From CAZPZZ01 sp964591245 (GTDB lineage: Bacteria; Acidobacteriota; Vicinamibacteria; Vicinamibacterales; UBA8438), in the NCBI GenBank assembly GCA_964591245.1, contig CAZPZZ010000006.1:1-63637 (forward strand): a stretch of 63,637 bases of DNA, written 5' to 3'. Shown one piece after another: positions 25,802 through 34,734 of this stretch (within the stretch, counting starts at the first letter, position 1; every line of letters begins with the position of its first letter). The position numbers were made by a program, and so were the translations under genes. Under the pieces are notes generated by a model. That model worked only from the letters and a program-made list of their open reading frames with translations. It had not been told where the DNA came from and made no database searches.

Positions 25802-26239
25802 TTATTCCGACGGCTCTCCAGGGGCTGCCGGATTTATTGGGATGGGTCTGGCTGGTGCCTGATTGGTGCCCGGGCGGTGGAGCAGGCAAGCAGGAACAGC
25901 CTGAACTGGAACGCCCAGCGAAACAAGGCTCTGCCGAGCCCCCCGGAGACGAATGACTCTGCAGAGCCTTCTTCCGACGGTATCCTCCCGCCAAGCTTGC
26001 ATGAAGGCTTCTCCAACCAATGAGCTGGCTTCATCAGTTCCATTAAGATCCGGTTGATGGCACCGCTCGCACTGGCTCTCGTACACAGCGTGTCCGCGAG
26101 CAGCCTGGGCAACCGAGTACACACCATCCCAAACCGTTCGCGTGACCGCTTGCGTCGAACGCCTGACGGCACCATCTGCCGCGTGACCCGCAGTCATGAA
26201 GAACAGAATGGCCAGTGACGCGCACCTCGTCCCTGTCAT
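25802..26239 (-). pseudogene. Cytochrome c fragment, C-terminus lost or frameshifted
   Basis: A 145-codon open frame starting at the ATG at 26239. It has a signal peptide (SLAILFFMTAGHAA), then WDGVYSVAQAARGHAVYESQ and a heme-binding CERCH, followed by DLNG and LVGEAFMQAWREDTVG. This matches small periplasmic class I cytochrome c proteins common in Acidobacteriota. After DTVG the family likeness stops: the expected distal methionine region is replaced by low-complexity arginine- and proline-rich text that runs to a stop 14 bases from the gap. No other frame restores it. Either a frameshift, true decay or a bad contig end explains this. It lies downstream of frc and the reductase gene on the same strand. 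Confidence 0.55.
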
Positions 26240-26281
26240 CGGTATCACCCAACCGGTTCCACCTGACCAGCGCATCACCCT

Positions 26282-27289
26282 TTAGTCCCTCGGGAGACCC
26301 TTGATCCGCACTCCCTCCTCTTGAATCGTGCGGTTGAGGAGGCTCACGCACGCATAGAGAGCCCGTAAGGTCGGCACGTCGACGTCTGTGATCTCAGCCA
26401 ATTCAACCACGACACCGAGCATCCCATCGATCTCAAGGGGCTTACCAACCTCAACATCCTGGAGCATCGACGTTTTATGCTTTCCCACGCTTTCGGCGCC
26501 CGCGATCCGGCGCTCCATCGGTACCCGAAACCGAGCGCCAAGTCGCTCCGCGATCACCTGGGCCTCCGTCATCATCGTGGCGGCCAGTGTGCGTGTGAGA
26601 GGAAACTGGCAGATGTCGACCAGGGTCGCATGTGTGAGTGCACTGATGGGATTGAACGTAAGATTGCCCCACAGCTTGAGCCAAATCTCAGAACGGATGT
26701 CATCAAGCACACGCGACTTGAACCCCGCTTCCTCGAACAGGCCGGACACCATCCGCACACGCTCCGTGTCCGCCCCATCGAGCTCACCCACCGGAAACCG
26801 CGTACCCTCAATGTGTCGGATGACTCCTGGCTCGGCAATGGTTGCGGCTGGATAGGCAATGCAACCGATGACCCGATTCGGGTCGATAGCCCTGAAAAGC
26901 ACGCCTCCAGGATCCACTGTCTCAACGACCCGATCGGCATACTCGCCGCCCAATTTCTGGAAGTACCACCACGGAATGCCGTTCTGCAACGTCACCAACA
27001 CCGTGTCAGGTCCGAGCAACACAGAGAGCTCATCGATGACGGCAGCAATTTGATGGGCCTTCAGAGCAAGCAATACCACATCCTGCGGCCCGAGGTCCGC
27101 GATCCGATCGGTAGCGGCCAGCTCACTCGCCACCAGCGTCTGCTCCGCTTCGACAAGCTTCAAACCCTTTGACTTGATCGCGGCCAAATGTGGCCCACGG
27201 GCAATGGCTGCCACCTCGTGACCGGCATTTGCCAGCCTTACAGCCATGTACCCACCAATCGCCCCCGCCCCAACAACACAAATTTTCAT
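26282..27289 (-). CDS. Ketopantoate reductase family protein (PanE-like)
   Basis: A 335-aa NADPH-dependent reductase. Seen: Rossmann motif VVGAGAIGGYMAVRLANAGHEV at the N-terminus, LALKAHQ and TLQNGIP in the middle, and the catalytic-domain lysine region SEIWLKLWGNLTFNPISALT with the conserved lysine and asparagine. True PanE reduces 2-dehydropantoate to pantoate for CoA synthesis; many family members act on other 2-oxo acids. The ATG at 27289 is chosen because an upstream extension would be out of character (arginine-rich) and lie inside frc. It follows frc by 25 bases on the same strand. No panB, panC or panD is present, so the pantothenate role is uncertain. Confidence 0.88.
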   Translation of the reverse strand: MKICVVGAGAIGGYMAVRLANAGHEVAAIARGPHLAAIKSKGLKLVEAEQTLVASELAATDRIADLGPQDVVLLALKAHQIAAVIDELSVLLGPDTVLVTLQNGIPWWYFQKLGGEYADRVVETVDPGGVLFRAIDPNRVIGCIAYPAATIAEPGVIRHIEGTRFPVGELDGADTERVRMVSGLFEEAGFKSRVLDDIRSEIWLKLWGNLTFNPISALTHATLVDICQFPLTRTLAATMMTEAQVIAERLGARFRVPMERRIAGAESVGKHKTSMLQDVEVGKPLEIDGMLGVVVELAEITDVDVPTLRALYACVSLLNRTIQEEGVRIKGLPRD

Positions 27290-27314
27290 GTGCCCCCGTC
27301 GTTCCACACGCGCC

Positions 27315-28559
27315 TCAAACGGCGCCGTCAGCTTTCGCGGCCGCGATGGCGGCCTCGTCCATTCCCAACACCTCTTGCAGGATGTCGTCGGTGTGCTCAC
27401 CCAGCAACGGTGATCGCTTGACCTCGACCGGCGAATCCGACAGCTTGATCGGATTACCAACCGAAAGATACGAACCACGCGTCGGATGCTCCACCTCAAC
27501 CACCGTACCCGTCGCACGTAAAGATGGCTCTTCTGACAACTCTTTGATTGAGAGCACGGGCCCACAGGGGACGTTGAGCGGATTCAGCGTGTCCATTACA
27601 TCGAACTTCGTCTTAGTTTGCGTCCATCGCTCGATCTCGGCGAACATCTGATCGATCTTGGGTAATCGGGCCGCTGGAGTATTCCATTCAGGGTCCTCCA
27701 GCCAATCCTCGTGCCCGATGACCCTGGCCAAACCATCAAAGGCAGCCGCCTGCGCAATGATGTAAATGTACGCGTCGGGATCAGACTCCCATCCCTTGCA
27801 TTTCACGATCCAGCCAGGCTGTCCGCCACCCGAGGCATTCCCCGCACGGGGCGTCGCCACCCCGAAGGTGCCATTGGGATACTGCGGGTATTCCTTGAGC
27901 GGCCCGTGGGCCAGACGCTGTTGGTCGCGGAGTTTCACTCGGCACAAATTCAGGACACCGTCCTGCATGGCGCACTCGACACGCTGTCCGCGCCCGCTCT
28001 TCTCTCGCTGAAATAGCGCCGTGACGATGCCAAGAGCCAGATGCAGTCCGGTTCCAGAATCTCCGATTTGTGCTCCCGCGACAACGGGGGGACCATCAGG
28101 AAAGCCGGTCGTGCTGGCACCTCCACCAGTGCACTGAGCGACATTCTCGTAGACCTTGCAATCCTCATACGGCCCAGGTCCAAAACCCTTCACGGAAGCA
28201 TAAATAATGCGAGGGTTGATCTCCTGGATCCGCTCCCAGGAAAACCCCATACGGTCGAGCGCACCGGGTGCAAAATTTTCAGCCAATACGTCGCAGCTCT
28301 TGATGAGCTCCGTGAAGATCGCCTTGCCGCTGTCCTTCTTTGTGTTCAACGTGATGCTGCGCTTGTTGTGGTTCAGCATCGTGAAATACAAACTATCGAC
28401 GTCCGGGATATCCTGCAGTTGCCCACGGGTCGCATCGCCCTTTCCAGGGCGTTCGACCTTGACAACATCGGCGCCGAACCACGCTAGCAACTGTGTGCAC
28501 GTGGGACCCGACTGGACATGGGTCATGTCCAGAATGCGTACTCCCTCCAGGGCTTTCAT
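27315..28559 (-). CDS. frc: Formyl-CoA:oxalate CoA-transferase
   Basis: A 414-aa class III CoA-transferase that moves CoA from formyl-CoA to oxalate. The likeness to the E. coli enzyme runs the full length: VQSGPTCTQLLAWFGADVVKVERPG, DIPDVDSLYFTMLNHNKRSI, the active-site aspartate in AQIGDSGTG (Asp167, equivalent to Asp169 of the Oxalobacter enzyme), CRVKLRDQQRL and GGGQPGWIVKCKGWE. Length matches. The pathway needs oxalyl-CoA decarboxylase (oxc), which is not in the window. A PanE-like gene follows 25 bases downstream. Other family III transferases act on different acids, but these diagnostic blocks make the formyl-CoA/oxalate assignment strong. Confidence 0.9.
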   Translation of the reverse strand: MKALEGVRILDMTHVQSGPTCTQLLAWFGADVVKVERPGKGDATRGQLQDIPDVDSLYFTMLNHNKRSITLNTKKDSGKAIFTELIKSCDVLAENFAPGALDRMGFSWERIQEINPRIIYASVKGFGPGPYEDCKVYENVAQCTGGGASTTGFPDGPPVVAGAQIGDSGTGLHLALGIVTALFQREKSGRGQRVECAMQDGVLNLCRVKLRDQQRLAHGPLKEYPQYPNGTFGVATPRAGNASGGGQPGWIVKCKGWESDPDAYIYIIAQAAAFDGLARVIGHEDWLEDPEWNTPAARLPKIDQMFAEIERWTQTKTKFDVMDTLNPLNVPCGPVLSIKELSEEPSLRATGTVVEVEHPTRGSYLSVGNPIKLSDSPVEVKRSPLLGEHTDDILQEVLGMDEAAIAAAKADGAV

Positions 28560-28941
28560 TGGCTCTCCGTCTGGGCTATTGACCTCAACCGAATTTCGCG
28601 TCTGAGGCGTTCGTAACGTGGTCGTGCCGCGTGCAGCAACAGCCTGCTGCCGTGTTTTTATTATCTCACCAAGTCAAATCAACAACCCGATCGGCCGGTT
28701 GAGCAACTCCCTCTATGCTCGGCGGCACCGCTAAGGTCACGATGGCACATCTCGATCACCGGCCAGCCAAACACGTTCCCGCAGATCTTCCCTCGTGACG
28801 AACGTGTCGAATACGGGTCCAGCACCAAACCGTGTGAGCACTCCGGAACACAGCCACGCACCGCGAACGTGCTCACAGTCCAGCATCTCCCGAGAAGATT
28901 GAGAAACCGATGTCTTGCCAGGACATATACTGCCGTAGTCT
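28560..28941. other. Intergenic stretch between frc and the aminotransferase gene
   Basis: About 380 bases between divergent genes. No open frame with a recognisable product, no RNA gene and no clear repeat. It presumably holds the two opposing promoters; I could not place them with confidence. Confidence 0.5.
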
Positions 28942-30102
28942 ATGCTCCCGTGCCAACGATCCTTGTTCGCCTTACCGCAGGAGCTCCACTACTTGAACTG
29001 CGCGTACATGGCACCATTAGCGGAAGCCGTGCGCACCGCAGGCATCGCCGCCATCGACCGGCGTGCCGACCCGAGCCAAATCACCCCGGATGACTTTTTC
29101 GCAGAGAGCGATCGGGTCAGACGCCTGTTTTCACAGGTAATCAACGCGGCAGATCCTAACCGCGTCGCGATCATCCCATCAGTGTCCTACGGTCTTGCCG
29201 TGGCGGCACGCAATGCCCGGACAGAGCGTGGCGGCAACATCGTCGTGCTCGACGAGCAATTTCCCAGCAATGTGTACACGTGGCAGCGACTATGCGCAGA
29301 CCGTGGTCTCGAGCTCCGTTCGGTCGCCGCCCCGCCACAGACCGTACACGGCCGGGCAGAGATATGGAACTCACGACTGCTCGCCAGTATCGATTCCAAA
29401 ACCGCAATCGTCGCTTTACCGCACGTTCACTGGACGGACGGCACACGCTTCGACCTCCTCGGGGTCAGAGAGCGTTCCGAAGCGTGTCGAGCCATCCTCG
29501 TGGTTGACGGCACACAATCCGTCGGATCAATGCCCTTCGACGTCCAGGACATCCGCCCAGACGTGGTCGTCTGCGCGGGCTACAAATGGCTCTTGGGACC
29601 ATATTCGACCGGCCTCGCCTACTTCGGGCCGGCATTCGATTACGGAATACCCATTGAGGAAAACTGGATCACCCGTCTGGGCAGCGAGGATTTCTCAGGG
29701 TTAGTCAATTACCAATCTGAATATCAACCGGGAGCCCTTCGATACGATGTAGGCGAACGCTCCAATTTCACGCTGCTTCCAATGCTTGCGGCAGGGCTGA
29801 AGGTGATTCTCGGATGGACAATTCCAGAAATCCAAACCTATTGCCGAACTCTGACCGCCGAGCTGACTCGGACACTCCGGGCTCGAGGTTATTGGATAGA
29901 AGACGATCACTTCCGGGGTAGCCACCTATTTGGCGTCAGACCGCCCCATACAGTCGACGTCCGGCGACTCGCCGAACACCTCCAGGAACGCCAGGTCGCC
30001 GTCTCTGTGCGGGGCAATTCAATTCGCGTATCGCCACATCTCTACAACAATCCCGCGGACACCGACGCATTGCTCAACGCGCTGGACCAATTCCCCCTTT
30101 AA
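28942..30102 (+). CDS. Class V aminotransferase-fold PLP enzyme
   Basis: A 386-aa PLP-dependent protein of the NifS/kynureninase/isopenicillin-epimerase fold. Seen: YLNCAYMAPL near the start, VSYGLAVAARN (phosphate-binding region), LPHVHWTDGTRFDL, the cofactor aspartate in VVDGTQSVG and the PLP lysine in CAGYKWLLGPYS (Lys215). No persulfide cysteine loop like that of desulfurases is visible, so an aminotransferase, lyase or epimerase activity is more likely. It starts at the ATG at 28942 and its stop codon shares bases with the stop of the convergent peptidase gene (TTAA). The substrate is unknown. Confidence 0.86.
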   Translation: MLPCQRSLFALPQELHYLNCAYMAPLAEAVRTAGIAAIDRRADPSQITPDDFFAESDRVRRLFSQVINAADPNRVAIIPSVSYGLAVAARNARTERGGNIVVLDEQFPSNVYTWQRLCADRGLELRSVAAPPQTVHGRAEIWNSRLLASIDSKTAIVALPHVHWTDGTRFDLLGVRERSEACRAILVVDGTQSVGSMPFDVQDIRPDVVVCAGYKWLLGPYSTGLAYFGPAFDYGIPIEENWITRLGSEDFSGLVNYQSEYQPGALRYDVGERSNFTLLPMLAAGLKVILGWTIPEIQTYCRTLTAELTRTLRARGYWIEDDHFRGSHLFGVRPPHTVDVRRLAEHLQERQVAVSVRGNSIRVSPHLYNNPADTDALLNALDQFPL

Positions 30103-30995
30103 CGCGTTGATTGAGACTCACTAGCATCATTTGTCGACCAAGAGCGCTCGATCACACGCTCGAAAGGACGTGGGGCTGGAGTAGTACGGAACGCGCGGCG
30201 CCCCTGCAAATCGTAGCGGTCCCCGGCCCCAAGAAAATAAAACCGCCCGCCGGAATCGAGCACACGGTCGTGATCGTAGATTACCGCGTAGCTTCGCCCC
30301 ATCACCTCGAACGCGTCACCACGCACAACAATCGCCGTATCCTCATCGAGTCCAATTCCCAGTAGCTCAGGATGCGCCCCGATCACTTCGACCAGGTCGA
30401 AATGCCGATTTCGCCGTAAAAGATGCTGGTCGATCGCCGTGCCACGTAGAAACCCGAACCCAACTTCATGGTCTCCCATCATGATCGTGTTGGTCGCCGT
30501 ATCCCCACGCACGAGATACTCCCCCAGAATCGTGGCTCCGGCTGACGATCCTCCCAGCACGCCCCCACGATCCAACACGGCCTGCAACTCCCGATGGACT
30601 CGGGTGTCCAGATACGCGTCCGCGAGCCGCCACTGACGCCCTCCAGGAAACCACACGCCCTTCGCCCGCCGGAGCGGTTCGACGAAGGCCTCTGTGTCGG
30701 CCTCTTCTCGATCGGTCGTATGCAAGACGGTGAGATCAATCACCCCGGCGTCCCGAAACACCCGGGCGCCCGGATAGTCCTGGTCATAGTGCTCACGGCC
30801 TCCGGCGGTCGGAATGATGACCAGGGGCGCATCGCGTCCGCCCGCGAGTTCGATGAATCGGTGGACGATCGCCGGATCCCGCATCGCCCCCCCGACCAAG
30901 ACCAAGGCTCCGTGTACAGGCCCGATCGACTGTCCCATCACGACAGACGGCATGAGCGCGATCACGATCAGAATCAATCCCATTACACGTGTCAT
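30099..30995 (-). CDS. Secreted cyanophycinase-like S51 peptidase
   Basis: A 298-aa protein with a signal peptide (GLILIVIALMPSVVMGQ). The body matches the S51 family: ALVLVGGAMRDPAIV, PTAGG, VWFPGGRQWRLADA, the nucleophile serine in GGSSAGA (Ser151) and a DQHLLRRNRHFDL segment containing the histidine region. Cyanophycinases cleave beta-aspartyl-arginine from cyanophycin; related enzymes cleave other isoaspartyl dipeptides. The exported location suggests external peptide or cyanophycin breakdown. The ATG at 30995 gives the best signal peptide. It is convergent with the class V PLP gene, sharing four bases at the 3' ends. Confidence 0.87.
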   Translation of the reverse strand: MTRVMGLILIVIALMPSVVMGQSIGPVHGALVLVGGAMRDPAIVHRFIELAGGRDAPLVIIPTAGGREHYDQDYPGARVFRDAGVIDLTVLHTTDREEADTEAFVEPLRRAKGVWFPGGRQWRLADAYLDTRVHRELQAVLDRGGVLGGSSAGATILGEYLVRGDTATNTIMMGDHEVGFGFLRGTAIDQHLLRRNRHFDLVEVIGAHPELLGIGLDEDTAIVVRGDAFEVMGRSYAVIYDHDRVLDSGGRFYFLGAGDRYDLQGRRAFRTTPAPRPFERVIERSWSTNDASESQSTR

Positions 30996-31105
30996 CGTCC
31001 CAACTCCCCCACCTTTCCACACTACCGGATTAGGGCAATTCTATCGCCGTACCGCCCACAACAACGGGGAGACAGACGGCATGCCGCGCCAAAAATCTGC
31101 AGGAC

Positions 31106-31114
31106 TGCTACAAT
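31106..31114 (+). promoter_or_regulatory. Extended -10 element upstream of the M4 protease gene
   Basis: TGCTACAAT is a good extended -10 match (TGn plus TACAAT), 22 bases ahead of the ATG at 31137. No matching -35 is seen, which is acceptable for an extended -10 promoter. It would give a very short leader. Confidence 0.4.
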
Positions 31115-31136
31115 AGGGGCGCTGACGACCTGTCCT

Positions 31137-32828
31137 ATGCGTTCGTTCTCCCGTCTCTCGGCCGGTCTTTCAGCTGGCGCCGCTCTCGTGGTGCTCACCG
31201 CTGCCCCTGTTCATCCGCAGAAACAACCTGAAGTGCTTGCGCTGGCAACCGGAACCGCCGGGTCCCTCACGGGGCTCAGACAGGCGGACCTGCTCCTGAA
31301 CCAGCTGCAGGACGAAGGTTCCCTGCAACTGGTGGAGCGCGTCGACGACCCATTGATAGCCACCCACACTCATGAGCGATTTCAGCAATATCATGGCGGT
31401 GTTCCCGTCTTCGCAGCGCAGATCACCAGACAGCGAGCCAATGGTCTGACCACGTCGCTATTCGGAACGGTCTATCTCGATCTAAAAGTCGATACCACGC
31501 CCACGCTAACCACCGATGAGGCGGCCCGCATCGTAGAAACGCTCGCCGGTCTTCCACCTGGGACCGCACGGCACCCTCGGCTTGTCGTACTGCCTGACCG
31601 CCAGAACGTCGACACCTACCGACTCGTCTACGAGGCGCACGCGTTTACCGGAACCAGTCTGGTTGCCTATTTCATCGACGCATTGTCCGGGGACCTCGTC
31701 TGGTCCTTCGACAACTTGAAAACCCAACAGCCCAACTTGCCGTGCGAGCACTGTACCATCGGTGATGGTATTGGTGTTGCCGCCGACGCCAAGAAGCTCA
31801 GTGTCATGCCGGTCGGTGGCGAATTCCTCGCGCTCGACCAGATGCGACCAGCCAATATCTACACGTTCGACATGCGCGGCGACACCGACCGCACACTCAG
31901 TATGCTGGCTGGAATCGTCCCTATCTTCGACACAGATCTCGCCATCGACGACGACAACCAGTGGACGGACGCCGCGACCGTGGACGCGCACGTCGGTATG
32001 GGCTGGACCTACGATTACCTCTACAATCGATTCGGCCGAGAAAGCCTCGACGGTCGGAATGTCCGTCTGATGGCTCTCGTGCATCCTATCGATCGCGCCG
32101 ATCTCTTCACAGCACCCGCCGAACTGGTCAATCTGTTCCACCTGAATGCCTTCTACTGCGGACACTGTGGTCCGGACCGTGTCGGAATCGTCGTATTTGG
32201 TGAGGGAACACCGCCGAACACTGCCGTGGACGGCCAGCAGTTCAAATACTTTTCTGGCGCGTTGGACGTGGTCGCCCATGAACTTGCGCATGGCCTCACC
32301 GATTTCACGTCTGGCCTCCTCCTAGTCGGAGACTCGGGCGCACTGAACGAAGCGTTCTCCGACATCATCGCAATCGGGACGGAATTCTATTCGGAACCGT
32401 TTTACCAGGGCACCGCTGGTACAGCCGATTATCTGATTGGCGAAGACATCACATCGGCCGGGGGTATGCGGTCACTCGCCAACCCTCAACAATTTGGCCA
32501 TCCCGATCACTACAGTCTCAAAATACAGGGGACTCTGGACAACGGTGGGGTACACGCAAACTCATTGATCGCGTCCCACGCTTTCTATTTGGCCATTGAA
32601 GGTGGAACCAATCGTGTATCCGGGCTCCAAGTCCAGGGAGTCGGTTCGCGAAACCGCAAGATCATCGAAAAAGTGTTCTACCGTGCATTCACGATGCTGC
32701 TGACCCGGGACGCTGACTTCTCGACTGCACGTGCCGCGACCATCCAGTCTGCCCTAGACCTCTACGGAGCAGGTAGCCAGGCAGAACAAGCGGTGATCCA
32801 GGCCTGGACAGCGGTGGGCGTAAACTGA
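31137..32828 (+). CDS. Secreted thermolysin-like M4 metalloprotease
   Basis: A 563-aa preproenzyme. The N-terminal signal peptide (LSAGAALVVLTAAPVHPQ) is followed by a FTP/PepSY-like propeptide to about residue 200. The catalytic domain has HELAHG at 381-386 (zinc histidines and catalytic glutamate), the third zinc ligand in NEAFSD (404-409) and the transition-state histidine in GGVHANS (His473). The enzyme would be a zinc endopeptidase working outside the cell. A CEHC pair and a CGHC pair might form disulfides. The open frame extends upstream to 30594 but that part is antisense to the peptidase gene and not protein-like; the ATG at 31137 fits the signal peptide. The outer-membrane protein gene follows after four bases. 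Confidence 0.92.
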   Translation: MRSFSRLSAGLSAGAALVVLTAAPVHPQKQPEVLALATGTAGSLTGLRQADLLLNQLQDEGSLQLVERVDDPLIATHTHERFQQYHGGVPVFAAQITRQRANGLTTSLFGTVYLDLKVDTTPTLTTDEAARIVETLAGLPPGTARHPRLVVLPDRQNVDTYRLVYEAHAFTGTSLVAYFIDALSGDLVWSFDNLKTQQPNLPCEHCTIGDGIGVAADAKKLSVMPVGGEFLALDQMRPANIYTFDMRGDTDRTLSMLAGIVPIFDTDLAIDDDNQWTDAATVDAHVGMGWTYDYLYNRFGRESLDGRNVRLMALVHPIDRADLFTAPAELVNLFHLNAFYCGHCGPDRVGIVVFGEGTPPNTAVDGQQFKYFSGALDVVAHELAHGLTDFTSGLLLVGDSGALNEAFSDIIAIGTEFYSEPFYQGTAGTADYLIGEDITSAGGMRSLANPQQFGHPDHYSLKIQGTLDNGGVHANSLIASHAFYLAIEGGTNRVSGLQVQGVGSRNRKIIEKVFYRAFTMLLTRDADFSTARAATIQSALDLYGAGSQAEQAVIQAWTAVGVN

Positions 32829-32832
32829 CGAC

Positions 32833-33648
32833 ATGGGTGCAACGGTGACGTGGACTCGGTGGCGCCGCACCCTTGCAGGGGTTCTCGTATTCTGTTTCTG
32901 GGGCGGATTCGGACCAAGCGACGCCATGGCTCAACCGGAGCCGGACAACTGGATCTCAGCCCATGTTGACATCGGCTGGCGCCCGGCGTCGCGATCGTTC
33001 ACGGGCACGCGGATATTTACGGTCTTCGAGGAAGAGGCCAACTTCGAAGCAGATTACGAAATTACGGGCGGGGGTGTCGTGGACGTCGGCGCGTCATTCC
33101 TCCTGTGGGACAACTTCGCCGTCGGCCTCGACGTTTCGAGTTACCGGTCGGTCAACCCAGCCACCCTCAAGACAGACCTACCGCATCCTATTTTTTTTGA
33201 TGTTCCCCGGCAATCATCCGGAGTCGCGGGCGGACTGGAACGACATGAGTTGGGCTTCCACCTCCGAGCCCTATGGGTCTCGCGGTTGAAGGATTGGTTG
33301 GTCGTATCATTCTCAGCCGGCCCGAGCCTGTTCAATGCCAGACAAGACCTCGTGAACGCGGTCGAACATTTGGAACTCGAATTTCCCTTTGAGGAGGTAA
33401 AGTTCACCGGGGCCACGGTAGAAGAACAATCGTCCGTAACCGGCGGGTACAACGTGGGTGTCAACGTCGACACCTATTTTCTGCACAAGCTCCCGTTCCT
33501 GAACCAATACGACCGCCTGGAAGGAGTAGGTCTGGGCTTACTGCTGCGGTTAGTCCGGGGGTCGGTGCAGTTCATGTTTGACGACACCCCAATCGCCGTC
33601 GATTTGGGAGGCCTGCAGCTGACAGCGGGCTTGCGGTTTCGATTCTAA
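32833..33648 (+). CDS. Outer-membrane beta-barrel protein of unknown function
   Basis: A 271-aa exported protein. The signal peptide (TLAGVLVFCFWGGFGPSDAMAQ) ends near residue 34. The mature part alternates polar and hydrophobic residues with short turns and ends in GLQLTAGLRFRF; the terminal phenylalanine is typical of barrels assembled by the BAM complex. Likely strands include FTGTRIFTVFEEE, NFAVGLDVSSYRS and LGFHLRALWVSR. I cannot name a family. The gene starts four bases after the M4 protease gene, so the two are probably co-transcribed, which might tie the barrel to protease export or to use of its products. Confidence 0.75.
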   Translation: MGATVTWTRWRRTLAGVLVFCFWGGFGPSDAMAQPEPDNWISAHVDIGWRPASRSFTGTRIFTVFEEEANFEADYEITGGGVVDVGASFLLWDNFAVGLDVSSYRSVNPATLKTDLPHPIFFDVPRQSSGVAGGLERHELGFHLRALWVSRLKDWLVVSFSAGPSLFNARQDLVNAVEHLELEFPFEEVKFTGATVEEQSSVTGGYNVGVNVDTYFLHKLPFLNQYDRLEGVGLGLLLRLVRGSVQFMFDDTPIAVDLGGLQLTAGLRFRF

Positions 33649-33753
33649 GTGGGTCACGGCCACGCCCCTGCTCTTTGGGTTCACCGCATGCCAGTCTTCG
33701 ATAGCCTCAGAAAATGCGACCAGCATGGGGAGCCGTTGCACTCGCATCATTCC

Positions 33754-34644
33754 CTATTTGTCCACAACCTCCATTACCGACAACGGATCAACTCGTGCAC
33801 CACTTAGGCGCAACGTCCAATGCAGGTGTGGACCCGTGACCCGACCGGTCGCGCCAGCGTGACCGATCACCTGCCCCCGCCCCACGCGATCACCCTCCTC
33901 CACCAACTTCTTGGATAGATGGGCAAAATACGAGTACATGCCCCAGCCATGATCAAGAATCACTGACCCCCCAGAGAAGTACGTGTCATCGACCAGCACT
34001 ACGCGACCGCCATTCGGCGCCGTCACCGGGGTGCCCACGCCAGCCCGAAAGTCGGCTCCGCTGTGGGGGTTACGCGGCTGTCCGTTGAACACACTCCGGC
34101 TACCGAACCGACTCGTGGCCTGTCCTGGCACAGGCGGTAGCCATGATCCCTCCCAGAGACGTTCCGGCGTATCCGTAGCGAAGAGGGTCGTCTGCCGCTC
34201 CGCCTCCCGAGTAATCCGCGCCAACACAGCGGGAGGTGGCTCGACGTAGCGGGGAGCCACCGACAAATGCCGCGTGGGGTATTCCTTCTCCTCCACTCGC
34301 AGCACATGCGTTCGTTCCATGACGCCACCGTTCGCGGTAGTGATGTCGAGTTCGAGACGATGATCCCCCGTCTCGACGAGCAAGTCGATACCAACCAACC
34401 CCTCCCACACCGTCTCTGCCACCTGGTAGAACCTGACGGTCCTCTCGAAGATCGCGCCACGCACCTCAGTCAAAGGTGGCGTCGCCGACACTCGGACAAG
34501 CACCGCCTCCCCGGGATACATTCCTCGTGCGTGATGGGAGATCAACACGCGCGGTGACTGTGCGAGAGCACTCATTGCCCCCAGTAGCCACAGCCACGCC
34601 ACCCCCGCGACGAGCCCACCTGCACGCATCTGTCGTGTCGCCAT
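33754..34644 (-). CDS. Secreted M23-family metallopeptidase
   Basis: A 296-aa protein with a signal peptide (GLVAGVAWLWLLGAMSALAQ). Residues about 170-290 form a LytM/M23 domain: SRFGSRSVFNGQPRNPHSGADF with the HxxxD zinc pair, GRVVLVDDTYFSGGSVILDH, and the GPHLHW motif with the HxH pair. Such enzymes cut peptidoglycan cross-links or activate amidases when the zinc site is complete, as here. The middle region resembles the Ig-like preface of similar proteins. The ATG at 34644 has an AAGGGAAAG ribosome site. It lies 90 bases downstream of a second M23 gene on the same strand, so the pair are probably transcribed together. Confidence 0.88.
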   Translation of the reverse strand: MATRQMRAGGLVAGVAWLWLLGAMSALAQSPRVLISHHARGMYPGEAVLVRVSATPPLTEVRGAIFERTVRFYQVAETVWEGLVGIDLLVETGDHRLELDITTANGGVMERTHVLRVEEKEYPTRHLSVAPRYVEPPPAVLARITREAERQTTLFATDTPERLWEGSWLPPVPGQATSRFGSRSVFNGQPRNPHSGADFRAGVGTPVTAPNGGRVVLVDDTYFSGGSVILDHGWGMYSYFAHLSKKLVEEGDRVGRGQVIGHAGATGRVTGPHLHWTLRLSGARVDPLSVMEVVDK

Positions 34645-34734
34645 CTTTCCCTTTCGTAGACGCGCCCCGCTCAGGACTCCACTCTCCACATGCACACTCC
34701 CCACACCGATTACGCCTAGCAACGGCGCCACTCA

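Noticed and set aside
25346..26023. Plus-strand open frame running through the gap at 25689
   Set aside because: Composition-biased text interrupted by N; no likeness to any protein.
27290..27565. N-terminal extension of the PanE-like protein
   Set aside because: Arginine-rich text inside frc; the Rossmann motif begins right after the ATG at 27289.
30594..31136. N-terminal extension of the M4 protease frame
   Set aside because: Lies antisense to the S51 peptidase gene and precedes a good signal peptide starting at 31137.
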